Position numbers and translations under genes: made by a program. Below are positions 33,112 to 42,893 of a stretch of 64,000 nt of DNA, piece by piece. The DNA comes from Rhizophagus clarus (taxonomy: Eukaryota > Glomeromycota > Glomeromycetes > Glomerales > Glomeraceae): positions 1-64,000 of the forward strand of contig BLAL01000169.1 of the NCBI GenBank assembly GCA_015698045.1. The letters run 5' to 3'. The notes beneath the pieces were generated by a model. The model ran no database searches, was not told the origin of the DNA, and saw only the letters and a program-made list of their open reading frames with translations. The number at the start of each line of letters is the position of its first letter. Position 1 is the stretch's first letter.

Positions 33112-35002
33112 TTAACTTATATTTTTCTCTAGACCCTGTCTAAATTTCTTGATCCATATTTCCATCAGAGAAATCTGATCCAAACAGTTTTTCATGACAT
33201 CTTTATTTTCTTTGCAGTTTTCACATTCTGTATTCCCTATATCTCTACGTTCATAATCATAACTATAATCATCATGCATATCATACTTTCTATTATATAG
33301 TATTTTTGATAATTTCGGATCCAATACTATTACTTTATGATTTACAATGGAATCATTCGTATATGAATCAATCCTAAAAAGGGGTATAATAGGACCCAGA
33401 AATATACATATAGGGGTAGGGTCTATCAATGTGTCGTCATCATAGTGGAGTTGGACGGGGTAAGGTTTTGATTTGCGTATAATTTAGGAGATTTTTGTCC
33501 ATAGTAAGGTCATTAGATTGCGTATTTTTATCAAAAATTTTTATATGTAAAAGATTTAATTTGCGTATTTTGACCTATATTTTTATTTGGCCGATCATAT
33601 ATACTGTTGTAGAAAATTATTCGATATGCTAAAATACGATTTATCAATCATAAAATTTACAATTTTATAGTTTTAAATTTTTTTTTTTTAAAGATTTTTT
33701 TATCGGTTTTTATAACCGAAATTTTTTTTTTAATATTTAATATTTTTTATCGGTTTTATAAACTGAATTTTTTTTTAATATTTATATTATTAGTAACCGA
33801 ATTTTTTTTTAAAAAAAGATTTTTTATAAACCGAACCTTTTTCTTTTCCACTGATTTAAAAAAATAAAAAAAAAACTATTTATAAAAAAAAAAGTACTAG
33901 GTACTACTGAAGTATAAATTGGAACTAACGGACTCTTGCAAATATGGTGAGTTAAGTGTAAGAAGCAGAATTCAATGTTAATAAAATTTTACTAACATTC
34001 CTTTTAGTTTTTTAGTACCTACATAATCAAGATTATTCTATTTTTTATAGCTTATTACATTGGTAAGTTTCAAATTTTTAGGAATTTTATCAAAAAATGC
34101 TTACTAATGTTTTATAATTTCTTTTTTATAGATTTCAGAATTCGATCAGAACTTGGAATTTGAGACGGGTAAGTATTTCTATAAGGAGATAAGCGGGTTT
34201 GATTTTTTATGTATTAAAGAGTATTTACTAACATTCTTTAACTTCTCTTTTGTAGATTTTGAAGTAAAATTTGGAATTCGAGACGGTTAAGTATTTCTAA
34301 AAGCGGGGGGGGTGCGAGTTTGAATAAAGCGTTTGCTAACTTCTCTTTTTTGCGGAATTTAGACTAGAACTTGGAATAATTCAAGATAGGTGAGTATTTC
34401 TAAAGGAAGAAGGAGTGGGTTTATATAAGAATACTCACTAATATTCTTTAACATCTCTTTTTGTAGATTTTGAACTGGAACTTCAAATTGGAATTTAAAC
34501 ATATTGTAGGAATGAACTTTCAAATATAAATATCAAAAAAAAAAAAAAAATAATAAATTTTTTTCTAATTATAAAGCTATCTAAATTCGTATACAAATAT
34601 TGTTAAAATATAATACATTTCATTATATTTCGTTAACATAACATAAAGAGAAACAAATATAATTTTTTTTTTTTTAAATAAAAAAAAGACCGATATCAAA
34701 CTGCAGATTATAGAAACTATATTATATGATATACTGCACTTTGCTGAATTAATTAATAATTGAAAATTTTAAGGTCTGAAATTTTATTTGCGTATTTTTG
34801 CGGTATTTTCAATATCAGGTGTCAAATTTGCGTACCGTTCATATAAAAAACCCTTGCGTACAGCTCATAGTAAAATTTTCTTTCATCACCTGACCCCTAT
34901 ATATATATTTCTGGGTCCTGGTATAACACCTTTATAGCATTTGGCATTAATTCATTCGGATTGCATTTTTATACAATTATTATCGCTATTCGCCATGATC
35001 AT
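33112..35002 (-). pseudogene. Small gene of the giant-virus-like set, split by a hAT-like element
   Basis: The gene starts at ATG 35002 and runs to 34920, is interrupted by the 1.5-kb element, and continues from 33382 to TAA at 33112-33114. Taking one copy of the 8-bp duplication, the two parts are in the same frame and encode 117 residues. They include a C-x2-C pair (CENCKEN) and a helical C-terminus. A TGA at 34952-34954 (after GAA) interrupts the first part. Family unknown. It is read divergently from the gene at 35074 and converges on the SF2 helicase. Confidence 0.55.
33391..34919. mobile_element. Non-autonomous hAT-like element, 1.5 kb
   Basis: Inverted ends AGGACCCAGAAATATACATA (33391-33410) and its near complement ending at 34919 (TATATATTTCTGGGTCCT), with one mismatch in the first 18 bases, are flanked by 8-bp repeats GGTATAAT (33383-33390) and GGTATAAC (34920-34927). 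An 8-bp duplication is characteristic of hAT elements. No transposase is inside. The middle (33990-34500) has four diverged ~100-bp repeats, each with TTTTGTAG/GATTT and GGTAAGT-like words that resemble splice sites around a ~35-bp segment. Confidence 0.75.
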
Positions 35003-35073
35003 ATATAGGATACCCTTCTATATTCATTTTTTGTAAAAGGGATTTTTGTGCAAATATTGTAAAAAGTGCTAAC

Positions 35074-35613
35074 ATGAGCGCAAAGAAAGAAATGCATGTG
35101 TCCCGCCAATGTCGTATAGGACAGTGGATAAAAGCACAGGATAGAGACTTTTTGGAAGCCATAGAAAATAGATATATATCCTTATCTCCAGCCAAGAGCG
35201 CTCCAGGCATTACATTTTTATATCCAAAAGAAAATACTTTCAGAAAAGAAATAATAGAAAAGGCTTATTCGGCAAATAATGCGGAAGAGGCTATACACCT
35301 TATTAAGTCCCTAATAATTCCAGACTTTGTAGGTTCACCTGCCGATTTTTTGACTAAAGATGTAGGAAATAAACTGGGCATTAAACTACCTATTAAGGAT
35401 GCTGGGGATGATAAAGTCATTTTCGAAAATGGTATGGAAATAATTCCTGCTAAAAATTTTTCTCCTATTCCACCCCATGATGGTTCTTTGGCGGTTTGGA
35501 TTATAACTAAAGGACGGCCAGCTTTAGAAGGTGAAGTATACAAATTTCCTCGTAAGAATCTCAAAAGAAGAAAAAGGGGGGGATATCGATATGAAGGGCC
35601 CTATAATACATAA
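35074..35613 (+). CDS. Hypothetical protein of the giant-virus-like set
   Basis: A 179-residue intact ORF with ATG start and TAA stop. Mixed alpha/beta composition with a basic C-terminus (KNLKRRKRGGYRYEG) that could bind nucleic acid. No motif recognised. It overlaps the next gene by 23 bases (next ATG at 35591), which supports a compact viral origin. Confidence 0.6.
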   Translation: MSAKKEMHVSRQCRIGQWIKAQDRDFLEAIENRYISLSPAKSAPGITFLYPKENTFRKEIIEKAYSANNAEEAIHLIKSLIIPDFVGSPADFLTKDVGNKLGIKLPIKDAGDDKVIFENGMEIIPAKNFSPIPPHDGSLAVWIITKGRPALEGEVYKFPRKNLKRRKRGGYRYEGPYNT

Positions 35614-36813
35614 CATTGGGCCTCGGACGAAAACCGCGATCACAGTAGAATTGGAGTTCATGCATTGCCTAGCTTCTAGAGATCCTAAAAAAAATTGTTG
35701 TATGCATAATCCTTATCTAACTCAGGTGGTATCGATTTTAGACTTTTTAAATAGAGAATACGAAAACACTTTAATCAAAATCCTGCCCATTCTATCTTAT
35801 GATCCAATTATTACATTTTATCTAATTCTGGAACTTTATAAAAAACGGAAGAATATCTTATTCCAACCAAACAGTTGTATGGTGATTCCTCTAACAAGTC
35901 CGCCTGGAATGATCTGAATTATAATGGAAACCATAATGATATGGATAATTTTTTAAACTATTTTAAGAAGATACCAGGAATGACATCAATATCCGCAACT
36001 GATCCCAATTTTAGTCTCAATAAAATCCAACCTAAAATATTCCAAGATATAGAGGTTCTCAAAACCCAGATCCAAGTAATACGTCAAGAACTTCTGGACG
36101 AGACGGACCTAGCCGATCTACCAAAAAGAGTTAAAAGCTATTATCTTGATCTGGCTAATACAAACAAACTGATGGGATTTGGTCCCATCTATCCGGATTC
36201 TACAAACCAGGCGCTTAGTGGTCTAAAGAAATTATGGCAAGACGAGTTTCGTTATGTGATGTATCATGCTCTCCAGGGTATGCGCCAAGATAAACAACCC
36301 AATGAGGATTTTGCGGATATAATACAATGCTTACGTGATTTATGGACCGGAAATAATTACGAAAGTGAAATCATTTTAACTAATGAAAAATATCAAAATT
36401 TGACCATACAACCCCGCCAAGACTTGATGTCACTAAAAATGTTTATCCAAAGTAGTAACTTCCTGTATATACCATTCCCCCCAAATGACAAGAAAGGCGG
36501 AAGTCAAACATCACAAGATGATATGATAGATCATAATTTAGGTGCCTTAAAGACCTTCCAAGCCAGCCACGAATCCCCTTCGCAAGAAGAGACACTTAGT
36601 AAAGAATGTGTGAACGAAATCCAACAATATATTACAAAAAATAAAACACTTCCACCCGGGATATTATCATTATTTTTTGTTAACAAACTGTGTAGGTCGC
36701 ATTTTGAACCACGCTGAGATAGTGCTAGGATTTTTCATCTCTCAACGAGGAATCATGAATGATTTTTTGTCAAGTGAAATCACTCTACTGGCCTTAATTT
36801 TCTTACAATTTAG
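35591..36813 (+). pseudogene. Hypothetical viral-type gene with a frameshift at an A6 run
   Basis: From ATG 35591 the frame reads to about 35840. At the A6 run 35841-35846 the coding potential moves to the next frame, open to a TGA at 36715-36717. Past that TGA the same frame stays open, with two more TGA codons, to TAG 36811-36813. The combined product would be about 375-405 residues, helical, with a serine/glutamine-rich linker near 36530-36590. I do not recognise it. A one-base deletion, or a sequencing error in the A-run, explains the break best. Confidence 0.55.
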
Positions 36814-36954
36814 CCATTCAAAGGAAGCCTAAGGCAGGGATGCCTTCTTTAGCGCTTGAAACCAGAATATTGGATCAGTGTAGATGATAAAACAAGACCA
36901 AAATAGGAAAATGAATAACATATATCTTTTTATACATTATAAAAACCATCTATC

Positions 36955-37853
36955 ATGCAAAAAGAAGACCTAATACTTATAGCAAAAAAAAGATGGATAG
37001 CTGAAACCACAGGCGCTTTATGGCAGAAAAAAAATGTATTCTTGGAAGGCCTTATCAGAAGAATCACAGAATCAGAGTCCAAATTAATCGAACTCCAAAA
37101 AAAAGAGAGACGGTTGTATGGGACTCTCAAGATTTCTGTACTAAAGACCATAGCCAAGAGATTCAGGATTCCATATTCCAATTGTACTCATAATGATATT
37201 ATTGATGAACTCATTCTCGGTGATATATATCACATAACACTAACTCTAGATCAAAAGACATTCGTAGAGAAATGGCAAGAAAGGACATTAATACTGAGCG
37301 GGAAGATAGGAACAGCAAAGACTTTTTCATTATGCGCCATGATACATAGAATCCACACTGATCAACCGCACGCTCAAATCCTATTATTAACCCACAATAA
37401 GGATTCAGAAAAAAAATGCGAAAAATATTTATATTATTTTGGGTTGCCCTTGCAACCAACTACACAACTACGCGCTTTAAGCCAAGGATGTTTTTGTATA
37501 ACTATACATAAATGGATTGAAATATTTTTTGAAACTGTTTCCCGGCGCTGGGACTGGATATTAATCGATGATGCTGATATTCTTTTAGCAGAAGGATATA
37601 GCCCTCATATTAGAACTCTTTACTACCTAACCAATCATTATATTGCAACAGAAACCAACCTGGATCCAAATTCTCCCGCTGAACAGGATCTATATCCTAA
37701 TACATACGAATTGAGTATGAATCTACGATCTACAGAGCGCATAGCTTATTTCCTAGATTGGCTGGAATGTGAATATATTTGTTGGGAGATCTGGATGGAA
37801 AAAAATGTCAAATATACCTTACCACAAAATAGTGAAAATAAAGGAGGTGTATA
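36955..37853 (+). pseudogene. SF1 (UvrD-like) helicase, 5' part, split by Tc1
   Basis: ATG at 36955. A helical N-terminal region precedes a Walker A-like loop SGKIGTAKT at residues 115-123 (Lys122), which has Ala in place of the usual second Gly. Motif II is ILIDDADIL at 202-210 (Asp205/Asp206) and motif IV-like NLRSTERIAYFL follows. The order matches UvrD/Rep-type helicases, as found in large DNA viruses and fungi. The Tc1 element starts at 37854 inside the gene, at a TA. The C-terminal part is at 39165-39756. It would unwind DNA in viral replication or repair. Confidence 0.7.
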
Positions 37854-39162
37854 CAGATGGTGCCTAAAATTATCCGGCCACTTTTCAAATTTGAAAAACT
37901 TATATATGTTAAATTTGATGAAAATAAAAATTTAAGTTTAACATATTTATTATGCCTTCCTTTATTAAAATTTACAAAAATTTAATAATTTATTCTATTT
38001 CCATTTGCGGAAATAACTGCATCAACCCTCCGAGGCATACTTTTGATCAGTTTTCTATAATATTCAGGAGGAATGTCATTCCACGCATCTGTAACATACT
38101 CCATAAGCACACTAATACTAGATGGTGGTGGCGAATGACGTCGAATCATCATCTTCATTTCGGCCCAGATATTTTCTATAGGATTGATATCTGGTGACTG
38201 AGCTGGCCAGTCAAGCGTCACAATCCCGGCATTTTCACGTGCGGCCGTAGCAACTTTTAAACGGTGTGGTGCAGCATTATCCTCCTGAAAGATTCCATTA
38301 CCTTGTGGAAAATGTGTGTGCAAGGTAGGCACAACAAAATCATTAATAATTTTAGCATGTGTTTGGCCAGTAACTGAACCATTTAATGGAACAATTGGCC
38401 CAAGGCCGCTCCAGGAAAAACACCCCCAAAACATTTTGCTAGGACTGTATTTCACAGTAACTGAAATACAATCAGGATTTAACTCCTCCCCAGGTTCACG
38501 CCATACCATTCCCTGCCGACCCTGTTGAAATTGAGTGAAAGTGCTTTCATCTGAAAATAGGACTCTTTTCCATTTTCTTTCCGTCCAATTTTCATGTTCA
38601 TAAGCCCACTCAAGCCGAGCCTGACAATGTGCTTCTGTCATTGCAGGTTTACGACGAGGAATACATGCTGTAAGTCCAACTTTCTTAAGGTTTTGGCGTA
38701 TAGTATTACGAGAAATAGGTTGCTTTATTTGGGCTGTCCAAGTGGTCGCAATTTTTTTTGAACAAAGTCGACGATTTTCATTGTTTTCTTTAATGAAAGA
38801 CTTAAGTTTTTGTTGAGCTGGTGAGTCGAGAAGTGGTGGACACTCAGTTTGTTTTTTTGGTGTTAAAGAGTGAGTTTCATGAAGGCGTTTAAGTATGTCA
38901 TTAACTGTTGTTTTCCCACACCCCAGTTGTTTGGCAATTGTGCGACTTGAATGTCCACAATTGTGACCGTAAACAATTGCACCACGAGTTTTTGGGGTAA
39001 GTGGTTTCATTTTTCTGGAAAGTTCCAGAAGAAATGTGGCGCAGAGGATTGTTCATTGCGATTATAAATACAAAATTATTGTTTGTTTACATCATAATAA
39101 CACGTGATGATCGGCATAATTTTGGCAAAATAAAGTGGCCAGATAATTTTGGGCACCATCTG
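37854..39162. mobile_element. Complete Tc1-like transposon, 1.3 kb
   Basis: CAGATGGTGCC starts at 37854 and GGCACCATCTG ends at 39162; the inverted repeats match over about 31 bases with two differences. TA duplications lie at 37852-37853 and 39163-39164. Removing the element with one TA leaves the helicase frame uninterrupted at that point. The transposase ORF is full length. Confidence 0.9.
37982..39010 (-). CDS. Tc1/mariner-family transposase, DD34E, apparently intact
   Basis: A 342-residue protein. The N-terminal paired-like region has two helix-turn-helix parts (residues about 5-50 and 70-120: SSRTIAKQLGCGKTTVNDIL and RNTIRQNLKKVGL). The catalytic core has LFSDEST with Asp154, FQEDNAAPH with Asp244, and WPAQSPDINPIEN with Glu279, a DD34E spacing. 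It cuts and pastes the element at TA sites. No stop or frameshift is seen, so this copy may still be active, unlike the decayed genes around it. Confidence 0.9.
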   Translation of the reverse strand: MKPLTPKTRGAIVYGHNCGHSSRTIAKQLGCGKTTVNDILKRLHETHSLTPKKQTECPPLLDSPAQQKLKSFIKENNENRRLCSKKIATTWTAQIKQPISRNTIRQNLKKVGLTACIPRRKPAMTEAHCQARLEWAYEHENWTERKWKRVLFSDESTFTQFQQGRQGMVWREPGEELNPDCISVTVKYSPSKMFWGCFSWSGLGPIVPLNGSVTGQTHAKIINDFVVPTLHTHFPQGNGIFQEDNAAPHRLKVATAARENAGIVTLDWPAQSPDINPIENIWAEMKMMIRRHSPPPSSISVLMEYVTDAWNDIPPEYYRKLIKSMPRRVDAVISANGNRINY

Positions 39163-39164
39163 TA

Positions 39165-39756
39165 TTTCTGTTCTGATCCCATCCTAGCTGGAGAGTTTAT
39201 GATAGGATTCCATCTTTGGGATGCTTATGCAATCGGCGATAGCAAAAGTAAGGAAGCAAGGATTCTGCTACAATATATCAAAAACAAGAGACCGGACAGA
39301 CATGTGATTATACTGGATAAAGAGAATGGAAGCCCCTTCCAAAGGGAGCCAGTATATATTATAACTTCTCCCTCTAATGCACGGGGGACAGAATGATTAT
39401 GCACAATAGTATTGGCCAACAATATTTTATCAGGGAACTATACATCATTCAGGAAAGCAATCATAGCCCTCTACGAATCTTGCGCATATGCCAAAACTGA
39501 TCTGGTAATTGTAATATCTTCTCAGCTAGAGAATCGAGTATTTGGATCATTGCCTAACCGGATGCATCTAAAAAGGAAGTACCAAAGCCGTCTAGCATAT
39601 GCTGATGAAATACAGAAAGGAGAAAATTTAAGGGACTACAAGCTTCCTCTTTATGCACATAGGAGTAAAACGATTGTAGGATATATTCCAAGGACTCTGA
39701 TGGATAAAAAACTAGAGCCATCAGAAAAAAATATTCTAATGCTCGTGCGGAGGTAG
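39165..39756 (+). pseudogene. SF1 helicase, 3' part, with one in-frame TGA
   Basis: The frame resumes after the Tc1 element. A motif V-like segment ends GTE directly before a TGA at 39394-39396, and the same frame continues with CTIVLANN and a motif VI-like AYAKTDLVIVIS to TAG 39754-39756. In UvrD-type motif V the residue after the Glu is usually aromatic or hydrophobic, so the TGA sits where a Trp would fit well. CGA (Arg) to TGA is the other possibility. The next gene starts two bases downstream. Confidence 0.65.
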
Positions 39757-39758
39757 CA

Positions 39759-40391
39759 ATGCTAGATGCAACCAATACCAAAAAACGTATCTCTTATCAT
39801 CTGAAGCACTGGCTATATCATTCTGAGGATATTTTTATCGCGGTAGATACTGAAAATGATGGGAAGGGTATTATAACAGAATTAGCGGGAATGGCATTTA
39901 CCACTGATAAATCCAGAAGAGTCGAGATCATCGATACATTTCACAAACTGACTGAAGGGGTCCATCCCAGTCAGCACTCCAAAAAACCGCATATGTCTAA
40001 AGGGAATTTTGACGCCGAAACATATACAGCCTTAATATTTTTAGATCATAATAAAATACAAAATCATGAACCGATTCTAATACGCGAGTTCCATGATTGG
40101 TGTGATAAGGTGAAGCAGAGTATAAATCATACAAGTGATAAGAAATATATCTTCCTCCACTGGGGGGGATCTGAAGCAAAACTCTTTGGAACATCAGAGG
40201 TCCTGGATGTGGCACAATTATATACGACATGGCTCGAACATACTGATCAACTCAGAAGCTTTTCTCTTACTTTAGAAGATGCAGTACACCATCTCTTAGG
40301 AATGGAAGAAGTCAAATTCGTTCCACATCGAGCATTGGAGGATGCCGTAATGACAGCTACCATTTTCTATATAATATTAGACGATATATGA
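39759..40391 (+). CDS. DnaQ-like DEDDh 3'-5' exonuclease
   Basis: A 210-residue ORF. ExoI motif IFIAVDTENDG at 25-35 (Asp30, Glu32) and ExoIII HRALEDA at 190-196 (His190, Asp195) fit the RNase T/DnaQ superfamily. The ExoII aspartate is not obvious: the corresponding segment reads FLHWGGSEAKLF. It would trim or proofread DNA 3' ends. It starts two bases after the helicase stop, so the two were probably neighbours in the viral genome. The stop is TGA followed immediately by TAA. Confidence 0.7.
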   Translation: MLDATNTKKRISYHLKHWLYHSEDIFIAVDTENDGKGIITELAGMAFTTDKSRRVEIIDTFHKLTEGVHPSQHSKKPHMSKGNFDAETYTALIFLDHNKIQNHEPILIREFHDWCDKVKQSINHTSDKKYIFLHWGGSEAKLFGTSEVLDVAQLYTTWLEHTDQLRSFSLTLEDAVHHLLGMEEVKFVPHRALEDAVMTATIFYIILDDI

Positions 40392-40608
40392 TAAATCGAG
40401 TGATCGATTAAATTGTTCTTGAGAGTTAGAATGGATGGAACGGTAGGGGCATATCAGCATCAATTGCTAGCATATAATTAATATCCACGTTCTGATCATA
40501 GGCATGCATCCCACTTTTTTATCATATATATGCAATATATCTAAGCATCAGAGATAAACGGGAAGAAAAAAAGAATTAATCTTCAGCCATCTAATAATCC
40601 CTTGAAAT

Positions 40609-41897
40609 CTAGAATTCACATTGCATGTTAGAGAACATGCTCTCCTCTCGAGATACTGTATTTGTATCTAGTAAACGATCCTTTGTAACACGGTTATATT
40701 TGGACTCTCCTCCACTCCAATATCCTTCATCCTGGACACTAACCGGTGGCTTAGTATGAATATATGTATCTTTATTGGGAAAGGAAACATCATCCATATC
40801 ACCCATTATAATATCCAAATCATCTTTCTTATTCTCAACGATGGGTTGATCCAGAACGAGGGCGATGGCCCTAACTGGAAGACTAATGCCCGTCTGACTG
40901 GAACATAAAGAATCAATATTAATAATACCAGTCACTAAGGTACGAGGAATTATGAACCTATGGATATTATCATTGGTCACATCCATAATAGAATGGTATC
41001 TTAGTCGCCCTTCCAATATATAAGGACGCGCCTTATCAAAGAATGTAGTATGTTTAGAATCGGATGGTAAAACTTTGAGACCGATTTGTGCGATTGGATT
41101 GGGTAATTGCTTGTTTCTACTTTTTGGATTCTTATTACTAGACGAAATAAATTTCTGTACACTAGGCGAGAACTTAGCATTAGAAACTTTTATAGCATAA
41201 TTTTTTATTTTTTCCACTTCTTCATAAGGTAGGTTCTCACGAAGATTCTGGATGTGTGTAGAATCGAATAAAATATTACCCGCTGTTATGGGTTCTGGGA
41301 ATTCTTGTATGAGAGTCGGTACATCCTGAATCTTTTTCATCTTAATGTAATCGATAAATCTATTTGCCCTCCTTGTCTTGGTATTAATCTCGGCACTAAT
41401 AATCTCATTGAGTAAATCTATAGCCATAAAATAATCACTCTTGTAACTATCATCTGAAAGAATAGGAACATTATTAGTATCTCTCTTGATGGTCAGACCA
41501 TCAGTCTCAGTCTCTATGTTGATTTTCCACTTCCTAATTTGAATGGAAGGACGGCGCTCTCTCTTTTTAAAGTTAGTAAAATCCTTGCCTTGAAATTTTT
41601 CAATCATTTCGGCCAGACTGGCATCAGTACTTGGACTTATGTATCCAACATGCATCTCACTCTGGATACGCAACTGGGGACGGCTACGTATTCCCTCTCT
41701 ACTAGTATAAATGACTGAAATCCATTGAGAGCTATTACCTTTCTGTCCACTACGCGGACTTTGCCACTCAAACGCTATGACGTCCTTCCACCAGGAAATG
41801 GATCACCATACTCATCCGTCTTGCCCAAGCATGCCCGCTTTTGCTCTTGCAAATGTTCCGCAAAATCTTTTGCATCAATTAATGTCGTATCTAATCA
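40609..41897 (-). pseudogene. Hypothetical viral-type protein, 5' end degraded
   Basis: The clear part is 354 codons from a TTG at 41673 to TAG 40609-40611, but the frame is open upstream without an ATG to about 41800. Further up, near 41787-41895, the coding continues in another frame (with AKDFAEHLQEQKR), so the gene has at least one frameshift. No known domain; a repeated FIPRT-like element occurs (RFIIPRTLV near residue 240, and FIPRTIL in the remnant). The C-terminus is polar. It faces the endonuclease-like gene on the plus strand. Confidence 0.5.
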
Positions 41898-42077
41898 TTG
41901 TCTAAAATGGTACGGGGAATAAAACCTTTACTATTAATATTTTCAACCATCTTTTTCCAAAAACTATTATCTATTCTATTAGAATCTCTTTAAATACTGA
42001 GGCCTCAGATTCAATTTTGCAAAATCCTGGTTTTCCTTTACATATTTGAATATGGAGTATCTCTACAAAAATCGATA

Positions 42078-42763
42078 ATGAGAGCCGGGATACCTTACAA
42101 TCTACGCTCCTTATCCCGTATCAATTATACGAAAAATGATGGCTCAGATTATAGTTCAGAGGATGATAATCTGGAAAGATTGGATAGTAATATAGAGGGA
42201 AATACTTGTCAAAAAAAAGAATCAAAACAACAAGTTATTTGGAACATAGAATGGAGCTAAGAAGGCAAACAGATATTTATGCTCGGAAACGTCAAGGAGA
42301 ATGTTGTGGATTTGTCGGGAAGAAATCCAATAATCTAAGCTGGATGTGTAATACTAAACATCGGTGGTATGCACCTTTAGAGTTAATGCGAGAACAGCAC
42401 AGCTGGTGCCCTCATTGCCCCAATAAACGAGAAAGGATATGCCGATATATTTTGGAAGATCTAACCGGAAAATCATTTCCACTGGCTAGATCCTCTTTCT
42501 TGGATGGTCTCCATTTGGATGGTTATTGCAGGGAGCTTAATCTGGCTTTCGAGCATAATGGCCGATAACATTATGAGATAGTCTCCTTCTTCCATAGCCG
42601 GGGTAGTAAAGATCTGGAACAACAAAAAAAATGGGATCAGAAGAAACTGAAACTCTGTGAATCAGAAAAGATTTCCATTATATGCATACCCTACTATATT
42701 AATGATCTGGTCTCCTTTATCAGGGATGAGCTCATTTCGTGTGGATATCCCATACTAGATTAA
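42078..42763 (+). pseudogene. Zinc-ribbon plus endonuclease-like protein of giant-virus type
   Basis: ATG 42078 opens a short polar N-terminus. A frameshift at an A8 run near 42212-42219 leads into the main frame. There a CC...WMC...CPHC zinc ribbon precedes a nuclease-like core (LHLDGYCRELNLAFEHNG), resembling the D-x(n)-E-x-x/N-G cores of small PD-(D/E)XK-type nucleases seen in many giant virus zinc-ribbon proteins. A TAA at 42566-42568 replaces a codon right after NGR, where relatives often have Gln before HY. The frame then runs on to TAA 42761-42763 (ending GYPILD). About 225 residues if read through. Confidence 0.6.
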
Positions 42764-42767
42764 TAAG

Positions 42768-42893
42768 TCATTTTCTCATTATTTTTTCTATAAGAATATC
42801 CAATAATGAATCATTTTCTAATTTCACATATCCTCCAAGATCTTCATGGAAAAGATAGAAAGTAATTTCATCAGGGTTTTGAGGATCTATTCC
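42768..42893 (-). pseudogene. C-terminal fragment of an unidentified gene, joined to a kinase exon
   Basis: On the minus strand a 41-codon open tail (including EITFYLFHEDLGGYVKLEN) ends at TGA 42768-42770 and overlaps, in another frame, the end of the kinase-type exon. The break in similarity near 42893 marks the right border of the compact gene set. Confidence 0.35.
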
